From positions 1 through 64,000 of the forward strand of contig JACCLO010000029.1 of assembly GCA_029448655.1 (NCBI GenBank): DNA of 64,000 nucleotides, in the 5' to 3' direction. Within the stretch, counting starts at the first letter, position 1; each line of letters starts with the position of its first letter. The stretch is from Wolfiporia cocos (Eukaryota; Basidiomycota; Agaricomycetes; Polyporales; Phaeolaceae). The position numbers and the translations under genes are program-made. Of this stretch, positions 46,939 through 57,246 are shown one piece after another. The notes beneath the pieces are model-generated. The model worked only from the letters and a program-made list of their open reading frames with translations, made no database searches and was not told the DNA's origin.

Positions 46939-48613
46939 GGCATTATATCTGTCAAGATTTAACTTCTCCATGCACCATAAACCAGGAAAAACCATGCTTA
47001 CTGCAGACCCTCTGTCCAGGAGACCAGACCATGAAGAGGGGGTGGAACTCGACAATAGGAACAATATTCTGTTGAAACCGGAATTTTTTGTTAACTTTGC
47101 GCGAGAATTAGCCATCCTTGCGTTCGAGCCCCTCCATCAGTTGGTAATCCCAGATGACGAACTCCAACGAGAAATACACAAAGCATTGCTAGACAACGAG
47201 GTAACCAAGGACTACAAAGGCCTATTGGAGTCAGGACCTCACGAATTCGGCAAGTCTCTCAGAGACTGGAACTACGAGAATGGTCTACTCTTGTACCATA
47301 ACAAGATCTACGTTCCCAAGGCACCAGAAGAGCTTAGAAATAAGGTCTTACAATTACACCATGACCACCCTACTGCAGGGCATATGGGGAGATGGAAGAC
47401 ATACAAACTCATCTCACGTAATTACTGGTGGCCAGGACTAACCAACTCGGTAAAGAAATACATACAGGAATGCGACACATGCCAGCAAATGAAGAATCGC
47501 CCGCAAAAGCCATATGGACCCCTGATACCTAACGAAGTACCAGAAGCCCCATGGGAGATAATAACCATGGATTTCATTATGTACCTACCCAAGTCGAAGA
47601 TAGACAACAAGGTGTATGACGGAATCATGGTTGTAGTCAATTGCTTGACCAAGCGAGCATGCTTCTTCCCCATCTCCAGCAAATTCGGAACAAAGGATCC
47701 CGTAAGAGTCCTATACAGAAGGTTTTACCCAATACATGGGCTACCTAAACGTATCATTTCCGATCACGGAGTGCAGTTTGCATCCAAACTATTCGGCGAA
47801 TGGTGTAAACTGCTAGGGATAGAACATGCCATGACTATGGCATATCACCCACAGGCAGATGGACAGATGGAAAGAATGAATCAGACACTTGAACAATACC
47901 TCAGATGCTATGTAAACTCGTATTGCAAAGACAATTGGTCTCAATTCCTGCCTACGGCGGAATTTGCATACAACAACGCAGCGTCAGAGACTACCAAGAT
48001 GTCACCATTCTACGTCGAGTTGGGAAGGCACCCAAAGGCTGGGCCAGCAGATTTAGCTATTCAGGCAAAAGCAGACCTTAATGAAATTGCAACCGATCGT
48101 TGGAACGCTCAGGAGCAAGCCAAAGCCGCAATGCAGTTAGCAGCTGACAGTATGAAGTGGTATTACAATCAATCGATCCAGAAAGTACCCTTCAAGGTTG
48201 GAGACAAGGTTATGATAGACGTAAGGGATTACCAAACATCCGAAAGAAGTTTGGCCCCCAGGTACATCGGCCCGTTCAAAATAGTCGAACAACTGTCACC
48301 CGTGACTTTCAGACTACACATGGATGGCCAATACCGAGCCTATCACCCGGTCTTCCATGCGTCAAAGCTAACACCATATACCGGCAAGGAAGAAGCTCCA
48401 GAACCAGATAAGTCAGGAGAATACGAAGTGGAGCAAATACTCAACCACAGATTCACACCCTCAGGAAAACTACAATTCCTGGTGCGATGGTTAGGGTACT
48501 CCATGGGAGAAGACACATGGGAATATGAAGATGACTTCGTCAACACTAAGGAGTTGGTAGACGAATACAAGGCAGAACATGCCCTTAACGCACATACCGC
48601 TCCGCGAAGATGA
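46939..48613 (+). pseudogene. pol: Pol second part: RNase H end, integrase, chromodomain
   Basis: Starts with RNase H residues (LSRFNFSMHHKPGKTMLTAD). The integrase zinc region has LHHDHPTAGHMG and CDTCQQMK; the catalytic core has ITMDFIMYLP, IISDHGVQF and QADGQMERMNQ (D, D, E present). The C-terminal part has PRYIGPFKIVEQLSP and YHPVFHASKL. The chromodomain is GEYEVEQILNHRF..LVRWLGYSMGEDTWEYEDD, which in related elements directs integration to chromatin marks. The frame ends in TGA at 48611-48613, but the same frame stays open beyond it into a dUTPase-like domain. No indel is visible within this part. Confidence 0.93.
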
Positions 48614-49162
48614 CACACCCACAATATTCAAGTATTCGAACCAGATGACAACCCAGACTGGAAAGTTGGGGATTGTTATCTATGGCCAGATGATTGGCCA
48701 CTGCAGAGAGGTGAATTTACTCCGGAAGAATGCAAGAAAGTACGGAAGTGGTTAGTACGGGACAAATTCGGCAACTCCGTAGAAGAAGGCACTTGCTTCA
48801 ACGAATATCTCGAATTCGCAGTAGGACCCCAGGGCACATATCCAGAAAGAGGCACTGAACATGCCACCGGATTTGACATCTACTCAGCCGAAGCTACCAG
48901 GATAAACCCTCACACCACCATGCTCGTGAAAACAGACCTAAGAATCCTATTCCCTTATGGATTCAGCGGCAAACTGGAGACACATTCTAGCATGGCGAAG
49001 AAGGGCATACAGGTACAAGGCAGAGTCATAGACTGGGATTACTGTGGAGAAGTGATAGTCATGCTCTACAACTTCACCGGATATCCATACATGGTTAACC
49101 ATAGGGACAAGATAGCACAATTACTTCTGCAACCTGTCCCTCAACCAGAAATCCACCCATAG
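48614..49162 (+). pseudogene. dUTPase-like domain downstream of integrase-chromodomain
   Basis: In the same frame as integrase after one TGA. A linker (DWKVGDCYLWPDDWPLQRGE) is followed by dUTPase-like sequence: motif 1 ATGFDIYSAEA; motif 2 weak, GKLETHSSMAKKG; motif 3 GRVIDWDYCGEVIVMLYN (catalytic Asp kept, the usual Arg is Cys); motif 4 DKIAQLLLQPV; motif 5 absent before the stop at 49160-49162. It therefore looks like a decayed or non-catalytic dUTPase fold. The TGA may be readthrough, the end of Pol, or a CGA to TGA mutation. Confidence 0.75.
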
Positions 49163-49341
49163 TACACCTACATGTACAATCAACAATACTTGAAGGACAC
49201 AGCTCGTGGTGACAAGGCTTTGGTCATACTGTAGACACTTGGGAGAAGTCAAATACTCCCTCATGACTATGAGGTTGGGACCGCCTGATGAGCCCTCAGC
49301 GAGCAAGTGGCAAGATGTCGAACCACCGATCACCGAGTACC

Positions 49342-49373
49342 TTTGCAGGACCGCAAATCTTGAAGAGGGGTAA
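49342..49373 (+). promoter_or_regulatory. Stem-loop and polypurine tract of the plus-strand gypsy element
   Basis: TTTGC (49342-49346), loop AGGACC, GCAAA (49353-49357), then TCTTGAAGAGGGGTAA directly before the 3' LTR. The purine run primes plus-strand DNA. Confidence 0.75.
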
Positions 49374-50750
49374 TGTCACAAATTTCCTATATTTTTCCCT
49401 ATTTTTCATAGACTTGTAGTCCAGTTTGAGCATAGTTAGCGTAGCACGGATACTTGTAGATCACGTGACCCAGTAGAACTAGATGCCGACGGAACCTTCT
49501 AGCAGGTTCCATCCCATTCCACAGATATCACATGTTAATGCTCATATGTGTGACCGCTGACTCATTACACTTGTAGAGTCACCTGCCATCTGACTCATTC
49601 ATAGTCATAGCGCATACGTTATCACTTACGGTCACATGCAACCTGACTCATACCATAGTACCGTAGGTCCTAGTAGTATTAGGGGTCTTGTATTGCATGT
49701 GTCACAGTATTATCTAAACGCCCTATTTTTCCGCTATCCGTAGCCATTTATCCGGTATTTATACGCATAACTACGAGTTATCCAGTACTTATCCCATACG
49801 GCTATAACCTTACGGTTATTATTGCCCTTACGGCTTCTCAACGTACGCTTATGCGCTACTAAGCTAGAATGACACAGCGCTTACACGCTAGTCATGCCCC
49901 ATGACACGTCCGGCTTGCAACCGTACCACGTCATAACCTACGTCATGGACTAGACCTACGGTCTTGTCCAGACTATGATATCATCATGATGTCACCACCA
50001 TCATAGTCTAGGTCCCGACCTATGTATAGACACATGGCACCATACTGCATCATACCCTTCGTCATCAGTCTCGCCCTCGGGCTTACGACCAATGGCACTA
50101 AGGCTCGGCGCTCCGCCTTAGTCATTCCCCGGGATACAGCCTATTGGCAGTTACCCCTCAAGACTCGGCCTTCGGCCTTGTCGTCATACTGGTCTCAACC
50201 GCCCCATGTGAATGTCTACAGGTAATATGATAGGTTCGCCATTACCGGCTTACCACGGTCTATTCTAGCACAATCACACATCTATGCTTAGTGCGATACC
50301 GTAACCAGTATCACATGCTAACCCTTCTATTCGTAGATGGATCTTCCTTCCGTGATGGTTACTCAGCCACAACGCCATACTAGGTACATACTGTATAGTA
50401 GTACCAAACTATGTATATAAGATAGGGACTAAAGCGTCTATACGTCTTAGTTCTATTCTTCTAGGCTATGCGCCTAAGAATCCTCTCACTTAGCTGCACT
50501 AGAATAGTCTACCTTACCTCCCTCCCCACTGGAGGATAATGGTGAGTCCCACAGACTGTTCTGTTCAGCATGTATATATACTGAACAGTCTGAGCGTTAC
50601 AACTCAGTTCTGTTCTCCTCGATATTGAGCTACTGCCTAACAAGCAACCTCATCTCTCATACACTTTACTTGCTATCTCTTCTTGTGTGTGTATACTCTA
50701 AGCCGCCCTCAAGAAACACTATAGTGAGTATTAGGTTTGGGTTTGTGTCA
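49374..50750 (+). repeat. 3' LTR of the plus-strand gypsy element, split by another LTR
   Basis: TGTCACAAATTTCC at the left, GGGTTTGTGTCA at the right. After removing the nested LTR and one duplication copy about 504 bp remain. TATATATACTGAAC, then CTCAGTTCTGTTCTCCTCG, mark the promoter and the likely transcript start. No 5' partner remains in the window. Confidence 0.85.
49700..50567 (+). mobile_element. Solo LTR nested in the gypsy 3' LTR
   Basis: 868 bp, TGTCACAGTATT to CTGTTCA, flanked by GCATG (49695-49699 and 50568-50572). Same family as 46014-46933. Confidence 0.92.
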
Positions 50751-51231
50751 CCGTGATCCGTGATCGGGATTGGGGTTGCCAGCCAATAGCAGTAAAGCCT
50801 GTTGGCTATACTTAGCTATGGTGCCATAGTTGCATGAGCATGGTGTGCTCATGATGTCATAGGCAGTGTGCCTTGATGATGTAGTGGTCTAGCTAGACTG
50901 GCTAGACTGGGTGACGTAGTGGTGACGTGTCTGTCATGGTGACATATGTCGTGACTTGCTTCTGGTGTTATCCATGTGGATTGATCAGGCCGCGTGGTTG
51001 ATAGAAGAGCTTGACTAATAGTCTATGACTAGCGTGTCGCATGTGTCGTATACAGCTTAATAGTGTGTAAGTAACTTGTGTAAGTGATAAGGGTTGGCAT
51101 GGGATAAGTCCCTGATAACTGATAGGTAGACGTATAAATCCTAGATAATTGCTATAAATAGCAGAAAAATGGCCATGGTCCTGTAATACTGTGAATGGCA
51201 CAGGACTAGTCAGTCTTAATGATGCAGCAAG
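50751..51231 (-). mobile_element. Truncated LTR of the composite-element family
   Basis: The segment around 51110-51180 (GATAGGTAGACGTATAAATC, then GCAGAAAAATGG) matches the sense-start region of the composite-element LTRs. The terminal TGTGACA and the far end are lost. The remainder is AT/GT-rich and unassigned. Confidence 0.5.
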
Positions 51232-51670
51232 TGTCACAGATTTTGGGTTCCCTTCAGTAATCAAAACCAAGGCACTAGTGGTACTGAAAGTCACATGATG
51301 GTTTGGCCCTCATCAGGTCGTATAGCGGTATAACATCTAGCATAGCGTGGCACCCTAGAGGCACATGACTTGCTACATATACAGAGGCCTGTGTAGATAG
51401 TGCATGGACCCTTACGTTAGGGTAGGCACTAAGGCCCACCTGCGCTCATCTCATGGATATATAGTTATGTCGTCTGAGGCTTACACCTCAGACTTGTCAA
51501 TCTCGTTGTTGGGGGCGTTTCCCCTCTTAGCTGGCATTCTTAGTCTTGCTGGTCTTGTGTGCCCACCTCGCCTCGCTATGGCCCAAGGCCCCTTAGCAAC
51601 TAGGGTTGTACTCTACCCTATTCGGTATTGGGGTATATTAGATGGTAGTGAGCCTATGCACTTTGTGACA
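51232..51670 (+). mobile_element. LTR (solo)
   Basis: 439 bp, TGTCACAGATTTTGG to CTTTGTGACA, with the promoter block GATATATAGTTATGTCGTCT then ACACCTCAGACTTGTC, shared with the LTR at 59184. The flanks GCAAG and AGCTC do not match, so the duplication has been lost or a border is wrong. Confidence 0.7.
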
Positions 51671-51804
51671 AGCTCCTTGTAATCCTTAGTGACCTTGTTG
51701 TCTAGCAATGCTTTACAAATCTCTCGGAGTATCGGTTCATCCAATTCTGGCACCACATGGGAGGTATCAAGATCCATTGCCATGAACTCTCGCTCGAAAA
51801 ATTC
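51671..51804 (-). pseudogene. Ty3/gypsy Pol fragment
   Basis: The minus strand encodes FFEREFMAMDLDTSHVVPEL and REICKALLDNKVTKDYKEL, closely parallel to the segment before the integrase zinc region of the plus-strand element. It is bounded by LTRs on both sides: a scrap of a second, related element. Confidence 0.75.
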
Positions 51805-52034
51805 TGTCACAAATCTAGGTCACGCTAGATACTAGGACGTTATGGAGCAGTAACTAGGGTATATTCCCCCTAAGGTGGTGACCTGAATACAATAGGCACC
51901 AAGCATGGGAATATGAACTGCAGATATAGCCGGACCCTTGATAACAGCCAAGCTGTTATCATAGCCCTTTGGGGAGTGGCTATATTGCCACTCATGAGCA
52001 CATTGCATTGGGTCCATGGTGCGTCTTGTGATAT
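51805..52034 (+). mobile_element. Solo LTR of the TRIM-like family
   Basis: TGTCACAAATC to CTTGTGATAT, colinear with the 254-bp LTRs of the TRIM-like element (shared ATGAACTGCAGATATAGC and CATTGCATTGGGTCC). Flanks AATTC and CATTC match at four of five bases. Confidence 0.7.
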
Positions 52035-52036
52035 CA

Positions 52037-52370
52037 TTCCTGCACTTCCATAAATTGACATCCAATGTGCTGCTTGACATGCTCACCACACTTGGCATGC
52101 CAAACCAGTACTCACAACCTGATTGGCTAGTGTACATCATCAGGTGATAAGTTAGTTGTAGTAATTGGCACCAAGATTGACAACAGAAAGTGTGCCCAGC
52201 GTCTGCAGACAATTCTCCTTCAGTTGATGGGGGTAGCAGAACAGTGTTGAACTTTGGCACCTTGAGCTTCTCCATTCCCACACCTGGCCTGTGTCCAACC
52301 AGTGCATCTCTGGGATTTGCATACTCAGCCTCACTCTCATTCTCATACACATTCAATGAGGGCTTGTGTG
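52037..52370 (-). pseudogene. Gene fragment, unknown family, downstream part
   Basis: The minus strand reads HKPSLNVYENESEAEYANPR, then KLKVPKFNTVLLPPSTEGEL and GHTFCCQSW, before the similarity fades. An LTR at 52371-53204 separates it from the fragment at 53205-53549, which may belong to the same gene. I do not recognise the family. Confidence 0.45.
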
Positions 52371-53204
52371 TGTCACAGATTCTGAAAATAGGTACCCCCC
52401 CCCTGTCTCAAACCCCACGTTCTTGGGTAGTACCCCATCATGTGTCTTTGTATGGACTTAGCAGTGTAGCGTAATGGTACAGGTCGCCCCACCCATCGAT
52501 GGTCACATGGTCAGTAGCTTAGATACTACAGCACATGACTTAGGTAGCACTCAGCAATACGCACAGACCCTGCCTTTAGGGTGGGTCTCTAGTATACAGT
52601 GACAGTGTTCCTCATGTACTTAGCTGTGACACTCTGGGGCTTACTCCCAGAGTGTCACAGATATATTACTGTTGAATTCACCCTCACTATAGCTTTATGA
52701 GCACTGCTGTACATGCATGTGCCCCTCTACACTATGGTATTCCTCTCCCCTTCGTCCTGTAGTTACTGTAACAACCCTGCACCACTCGTCGATCAGCGCC
52801 CTTAGGTAGGCGCACGTGCCTCTACCCATAACATGGTCACACTTCATTACATACTCATGACTAGTTACTGTTATGCTGACCTCATAGTTACTGCGCACAG
52901 ATCAGCACTTCAGGGTAGACACACTAGCGTACACGCAGATGTATATAAAGTATGACAAATGAGGCCTTATGCCTCATTCTTAGGATTTTCGGCAATTGGC
53001 CTAACCAGCCCCTTTCATTCTCTATGGCTATGGGGCCACTCTGCTGTGCTGCTCATCTGGACTTGACTGGACAAATGCCACAACCCCTAGCTGTCATCCC
53101 TCTAACTGAGCACCCAGAGTCAACGACAATACTAGGACACGCCAGCAGGCATATACGAGATCCCCAGCAGGGCCAGTCCCACGACACAGGGTATGTCTGT
53201 GTCA
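52371..53204 (+). mobile_element. LTR (solo) interrupting a minus-strand gene fragment
   Basis: TGTCACAGATTCTG to GTCTGTGTCA, 834 bp, TATA-like GTATATAAAGTATG followed by CTCATTCTTAGGATTTTCGG. The end CAGGGCCAGTCCCAC matches the LTR at 57835. The flanks do not form a clear 5-bp duplication. Confidence 0.75.
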
Positions 53205-53549
53205 CAGGAGCTGTTATTCTCGATGATGAGGCTTGTCCTCTTCTTTACTCCAAGTCTTATGCATGCTAGTCCAAGGGTTCTGCTCTATGTGAACAACTCT
53301 AGATGACGGTACACCCTTGGCATTTTGTGTCAGTGTGAGCTCACACATGAGAGGGTCTGGCTCATAACTTGAGGTTAATGTCCCAGCGAGTTTGGCATGG
53401 CATTTATAAACTCTGCTGTGGCTGGTGCACTGATGCTGTGGATGGGTGCTTAGTGCACACCACACCATGCACAAGTTAACTACTAGAGGGGCAATGCAGG
53501 TATGCGCACAAGCTTTAGTCTTATTACTAGCATATATACTTGTAACCAA
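53205..53549 (-). pseudogene. Gene fragment, upstream part; member of a dispersed family
   Basis: The minus strand reads CHAKLAGTLTSSYEPDPL, then MCELTLTQNAKGVPSSRVV and HIEQNPWTSMHKTWSKEEDK. Its DNA around 53390-53470 parallels 58865-58935 and 61045-61085 on the plus strand. Function unknown; probably decayed. Confidence 0.5.
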
Positions 53550-53708
53550 TTGTATTTATGGATTGTGTTTTGGCAGCAACCTCGCACATTAGTCACTGGC
53601 ATAGTGTGGTGGCTAACAATGAGCTTCTATGTCCCTCTACCCACTCTATTGTGGAGCACACAACTTGGAGTGCACATCAGATGAAACATGGCTCTGCAAT
53701 TGTCCTCT

Positions 53709-54313
53709 TGTCACCAGAAACTCCACCCTAGGATCTATAACGCTAATGCTAGGCTAGGCCTAGGGAGATGCACATGCATAGGTAGATAAGCATTCACTTA
53801 TCTTATCTCAATATGGTCACATGTCATCACTGAGTAGTTACAGCATTACCTAGTCATGTGAGACACAGTCACAGTATGCACAGGCCACGCCATTAGGTCA
53901 GGCCTTGTAGCTACAGTACGTAGCATCTCCATGTATATAAGTAGGTAGAATCTGAGGATTACTCCTCAGTTCTACTCTTCTCGGCCTAGGGGCATGTCCC
54001 CTGGGAACCTCTCAACCCTCTGCTGCATGTGCGTGTGAGCCACGGGTTTACTGCTCTGCAACAAGCCTGCTGCATCCTACTTGGACATGTGGGTCTCTAT
54101 TTATTGCATCTCCTAGTTTTGTCTTTAGCCTGCTAGTCTGGGGGCATACCGGTACACTCATGGGTCAGTACCTCGGGCTTCATGGCAGGTCGTCTCAATA
54201 GACAAGCCATCCTGTTCTCCCCTACAGGATGGGTAGCCTTTAGGCCTAGGTTAGAAGGTATAGAGGCATCCCACTAGCATGGGTAGCATGGTCACAAGTA
54301 TGTTTCCGTGTCA
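53709..54313 (+). mobile_element. Solo LTR with target duplication
   Basis: 605 bp, TGTCACCAGAAA to TTTCCGTGTCA, flanked by CCTCT (53704-53708 and 54314-54318). Contains TATATAAGTAGGTAG, then CTCAGTTCTACTCTTCTCGG. Confidence 0.92.
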
Positions 54314-54428
54314 CCTCTGCTGCTCAATAATCTCGGCTGCCTGGTGCAACTTGTGTATAGCATATTCTATGTCTGTTGGTCTTGATTGTCAGGCTAGGAT
54401 GTGAAGTGAGTATATCTCTATTTTACTG

Positions 54429-56300
54429 TTATATACATACTGCAAACCCACTGCCCGCTGCCAGCTCATGTGCGCAGCAATCCATCACGACCAGTTGGTG
54501 GGCCCTTTTGAGGCGAGGAGAGTATCTGAAATGTGATAACAAACTGGTGAGTCTCTCACTTTGGCTCAATGATCTGCTGAAGTACTGGCAATGACCACTA
54601 CAGGGGCCTCTTTGGTGTCGGAATCTTGAAGCATGATTGGATCGTCCCAGCTGCCAGATGGTGTCAGCACCAGAACATGGGGCATTCACTCCATCCATGC
54701 ATGATCTCTGGTAGACTCCGGTGGAGGTGCGACTATGCCATTCACCATGACGGTGTAGAATGCTGAACATGGAGCCACTGCACTGTGACCCACCACGATG
54801 ATGGTATAGGTGTGGAAACTTCTTGCACAAGGTGCTTGTAGAGAAGGTACACATGATATTTCTGAGCTCCACAGTTGCATGTCCACGTCATAATGTCTGT
54901 AGTGTAGATGCTGTTAATTGGAGTCTGAGCAAGAGGTTCCCGTGACCTTCTGAAGGCTTCTTGCATATGGGTAGTGATCATGAATGCCCTTCACAATGCT
55001 TTGTAATGATCTGTGCAAGGTCAGTTGATATGGCGGGAGCAACTATTTGTGATGATTGCATGCAGGGTGAGATCAATGGGCAGGTGATTATAGCAGTGCA
55101 GAACTAGCTGCTTGAGATTCTGCCAGAGCACCTCAACCATCATTGTTATACACTTGCATGGTATGCTTGATGTGTACACCACATGCACCCATGAGACCCA
55201 GCAATCATGCGAGTACCAGGAGCTCCAGAGGTAAAGCTCATACCTCATGAAGATTATTGAGTTTATAGTGTTGATACATCTCATCAATAGCATCTTGTCG
55301 AATGTACTTGGATGTTCAGCTCTGCCCATTGCCATTTAGGGAGAAAATGGTGCTGTGATGCATGCTTTGTGAAAGCTAGAGGATAGGCAGTCGGTGTGGT
55401 GTCAGGCAAAAGACATAGCCAGGCTTTGCTTGCTTCATTGTGCGGATTGCTCTGTCATCACAAGGTGAGCTTTCTTGGAGCTCTTCAAGTGCTTCTGCAA
55501 CTCCTCAACCTGATGCTGCAGATCATCTAGGTCTCAATCCCACTCGCATCAATTCCAATTGTCATGTTTATGACCTAATCCAGCCCATTTCTTCATCCCA
55601 CTTTCATCTGCATGTAGATCAGGTGGGAGTATGCCCTGGCCACTCAGGTGTTCAATGTCAAAGTCTTTGGCATCTTCGGTTTCACTCTTCACAGCAGGAT
55701 GGCCTGCGGGATGGGCTTGAGTCTAAGTGGGGGCAGATGACAGGTGATGACGATGGATACCCACAATGAGAAGCCGGATGCGATGGAGAGGCTTCACAGG
55801 GGGGGCAGGTAGCTAGTACATATAATATGGAATTAATGAGAATAAAGTCCCATTCCACAATGTTGGAATAACCAAACGACTGAGCCTGTCTGTTGCAGGT
55901 ATGGTATGAAGTTAGCTTTGATGTAAGAGAACTCATGGCAAGCTTCATTGACATCATAGAATGCAGGTGTCTCCTTGTTCTTTGCTAAGCACTGTTTTCA
56001 CTGCATGGAGTGCATGCCAGAAACATAGCTGATGTTTTGCCTGTGGCCATGTGTTCCTCATTGCATTGATTTCTGACCAATCCTGTCTTGATAATGTATA
56101 TTCTGGGTTGACACCAGGTCCTTCAGCTCACAAGAATCTCTCAAGCACAAACTTGCTTGACACCCTTATCGGCTTCCTTGTTTGGTCGATATCAGTAAGA
56201 ACACAAGTGGAATACCAAACCATGTGCATCTGCACTGCACCAAACAGTCCAAAAATTGGTCCTGTTTGTGTTCTCCCTAGACAGATTCAATCTCAGTAAT
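54429..56300 (-). pseudogene. Decayed transposase-like gene
   Basis: Protein-like sequence recurs on the minus strand in shifting frames. Near 56000-55900: ACHEFSYIKANFIPYLQQTG. Near 55500-55450: a coiled-coil-like LQHQVEELQKHLKSSKKAHL. Near 55200-55030: WVSWVHVVYTSSIPCKC, then MMVEVLWQNLKQLVLHCYNH. Near 54600-54450: further Trp/Cys-rich pieces. The pattern E..W...K...L..YN resembles the region after the catalytic domain of some fungal cut-and-paste transposases, but no catalytic motif could be verified. Many stops and shifts; non-functional. Confidence 0.4.
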
Positions 56301-56446
56301 TTACTTACGTAGCAAGCTTGCATAGCACACACACATGTTGAATCCATTGCAAGCTCCTGTGTATTGGAGGCCCACTACTCAATAAAATCTGTGACTTAGA
56401 AGGCAAATGCCTGAGTGCTGGGCTCACGCTTGCACATCTAGCAGAG

Positions 56447-56700
56447 TGACACAGACTCACCAGTCTGTGGGACCGGCCCACAGGCCGGGGACAATCCCCA
56501 AAGCCAGTGCATCAGTGCACATCCTAAGCAATGGGTATGCAGGCAGGCCCTTGGCTAAGGTACCACACAGACGGGCAAGGTGAGGAGGGAGAGACCCAGG
56601 CAGACTGGCACACACACATATGAGGTTGTGAGATAGGGGCTACAGCCCAGAAATCAATAATCTTAGAGATGGGGAGTAAGCCCCATCTTGACACGGTATT
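56447..56700 (-). mobile_element. Truncated LTR (3' half in sense)
   Basis: The plus strand starts TGACACAGACTCACC. In sense it ends CCCACAGACTGGTGAGTCTGTGTCA-like, and CCCCATCTCTAAGATTATTG stands where the transcript start is in related LTRs. The sense start is missing. Confidence 0.65.
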
Positions 56701-57246
56701 ATACCACAAGATATTGACCCTACATCCCTCGCTTTAGGTCTCTTGGGGTTCCACTGAGCGCACGGTCTCCTCATACATATAGTTACCTCCACGTCAACAA
56801 TCTCACATAGTTACTCACGTTACCTGGTAGATATTGCCTATGATGGGCACACATTCCGTCACCCGCATTATACATCACAGTATGTACATCATATGGTCAT
56901 GGTAGCACATGATCCCTTAGTTATGGCACACAGGCCATTCATTAAGGTAGTCATAGCATACTGATCCATGGTACATAAATACACCGGGATGAGGTTCTTA
57001 CAACCTCATCCTTTAGATTCTCGATGTTGGGCTATGCCCCTTTCTTCATACTGTCTGAGGGTGCACACCAGTCTTACTGCTGAGTTATTCACTTGCTCAT
57101 CTGGGATGCACCATTGGCAACACATGTCGCCACCTCAGCAATGAGGTCACCCTGGTCACCACTGCATTCCTCTGATGGTACCCTTGTGGATGTGTTGGAT
57201 TCCCCGGCAGGGGCTGGTCCCCACAGACCTATGTAAGTCTGTGTCA
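56701..57246 (+). mobile_element. LTR, left end unclear
   Basis: Typical body: TACATAAATACACCGGG, then ACCTCATCCTTTAGATTCTCG, and the end GTAAGTCTGTGTCA at 57246. The left end was not found; CATCCCTCGCTTTAGGT near 56725 resembles the region inside the composite element next to its polypurine tract. Confidence 0.55.

Larger units (their letters stand above)
27716..50750 (+). mobile_element. Ty3/gypsy chromovirus-type element, 5' end lost, carrying three nested insertions
   Basis: Coding order on the plus strand: gag remnant, protease, RT, RNase H, [composite LTR element 30045-45925], RNase H piece, [solo LTR 46014-46933], RNase H end, integrase, chromodomain, dUTPase-like domain, polypurine tract, 3' LTR 49374-50750 (itself holding an LTR at 49700-50567). 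The 5' LTR and most of gag are missing; a TRIM-like element ends where the gag remnant begins. Without the insertions the remaining element is about 5.3 kb. Confidence 0.92.
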
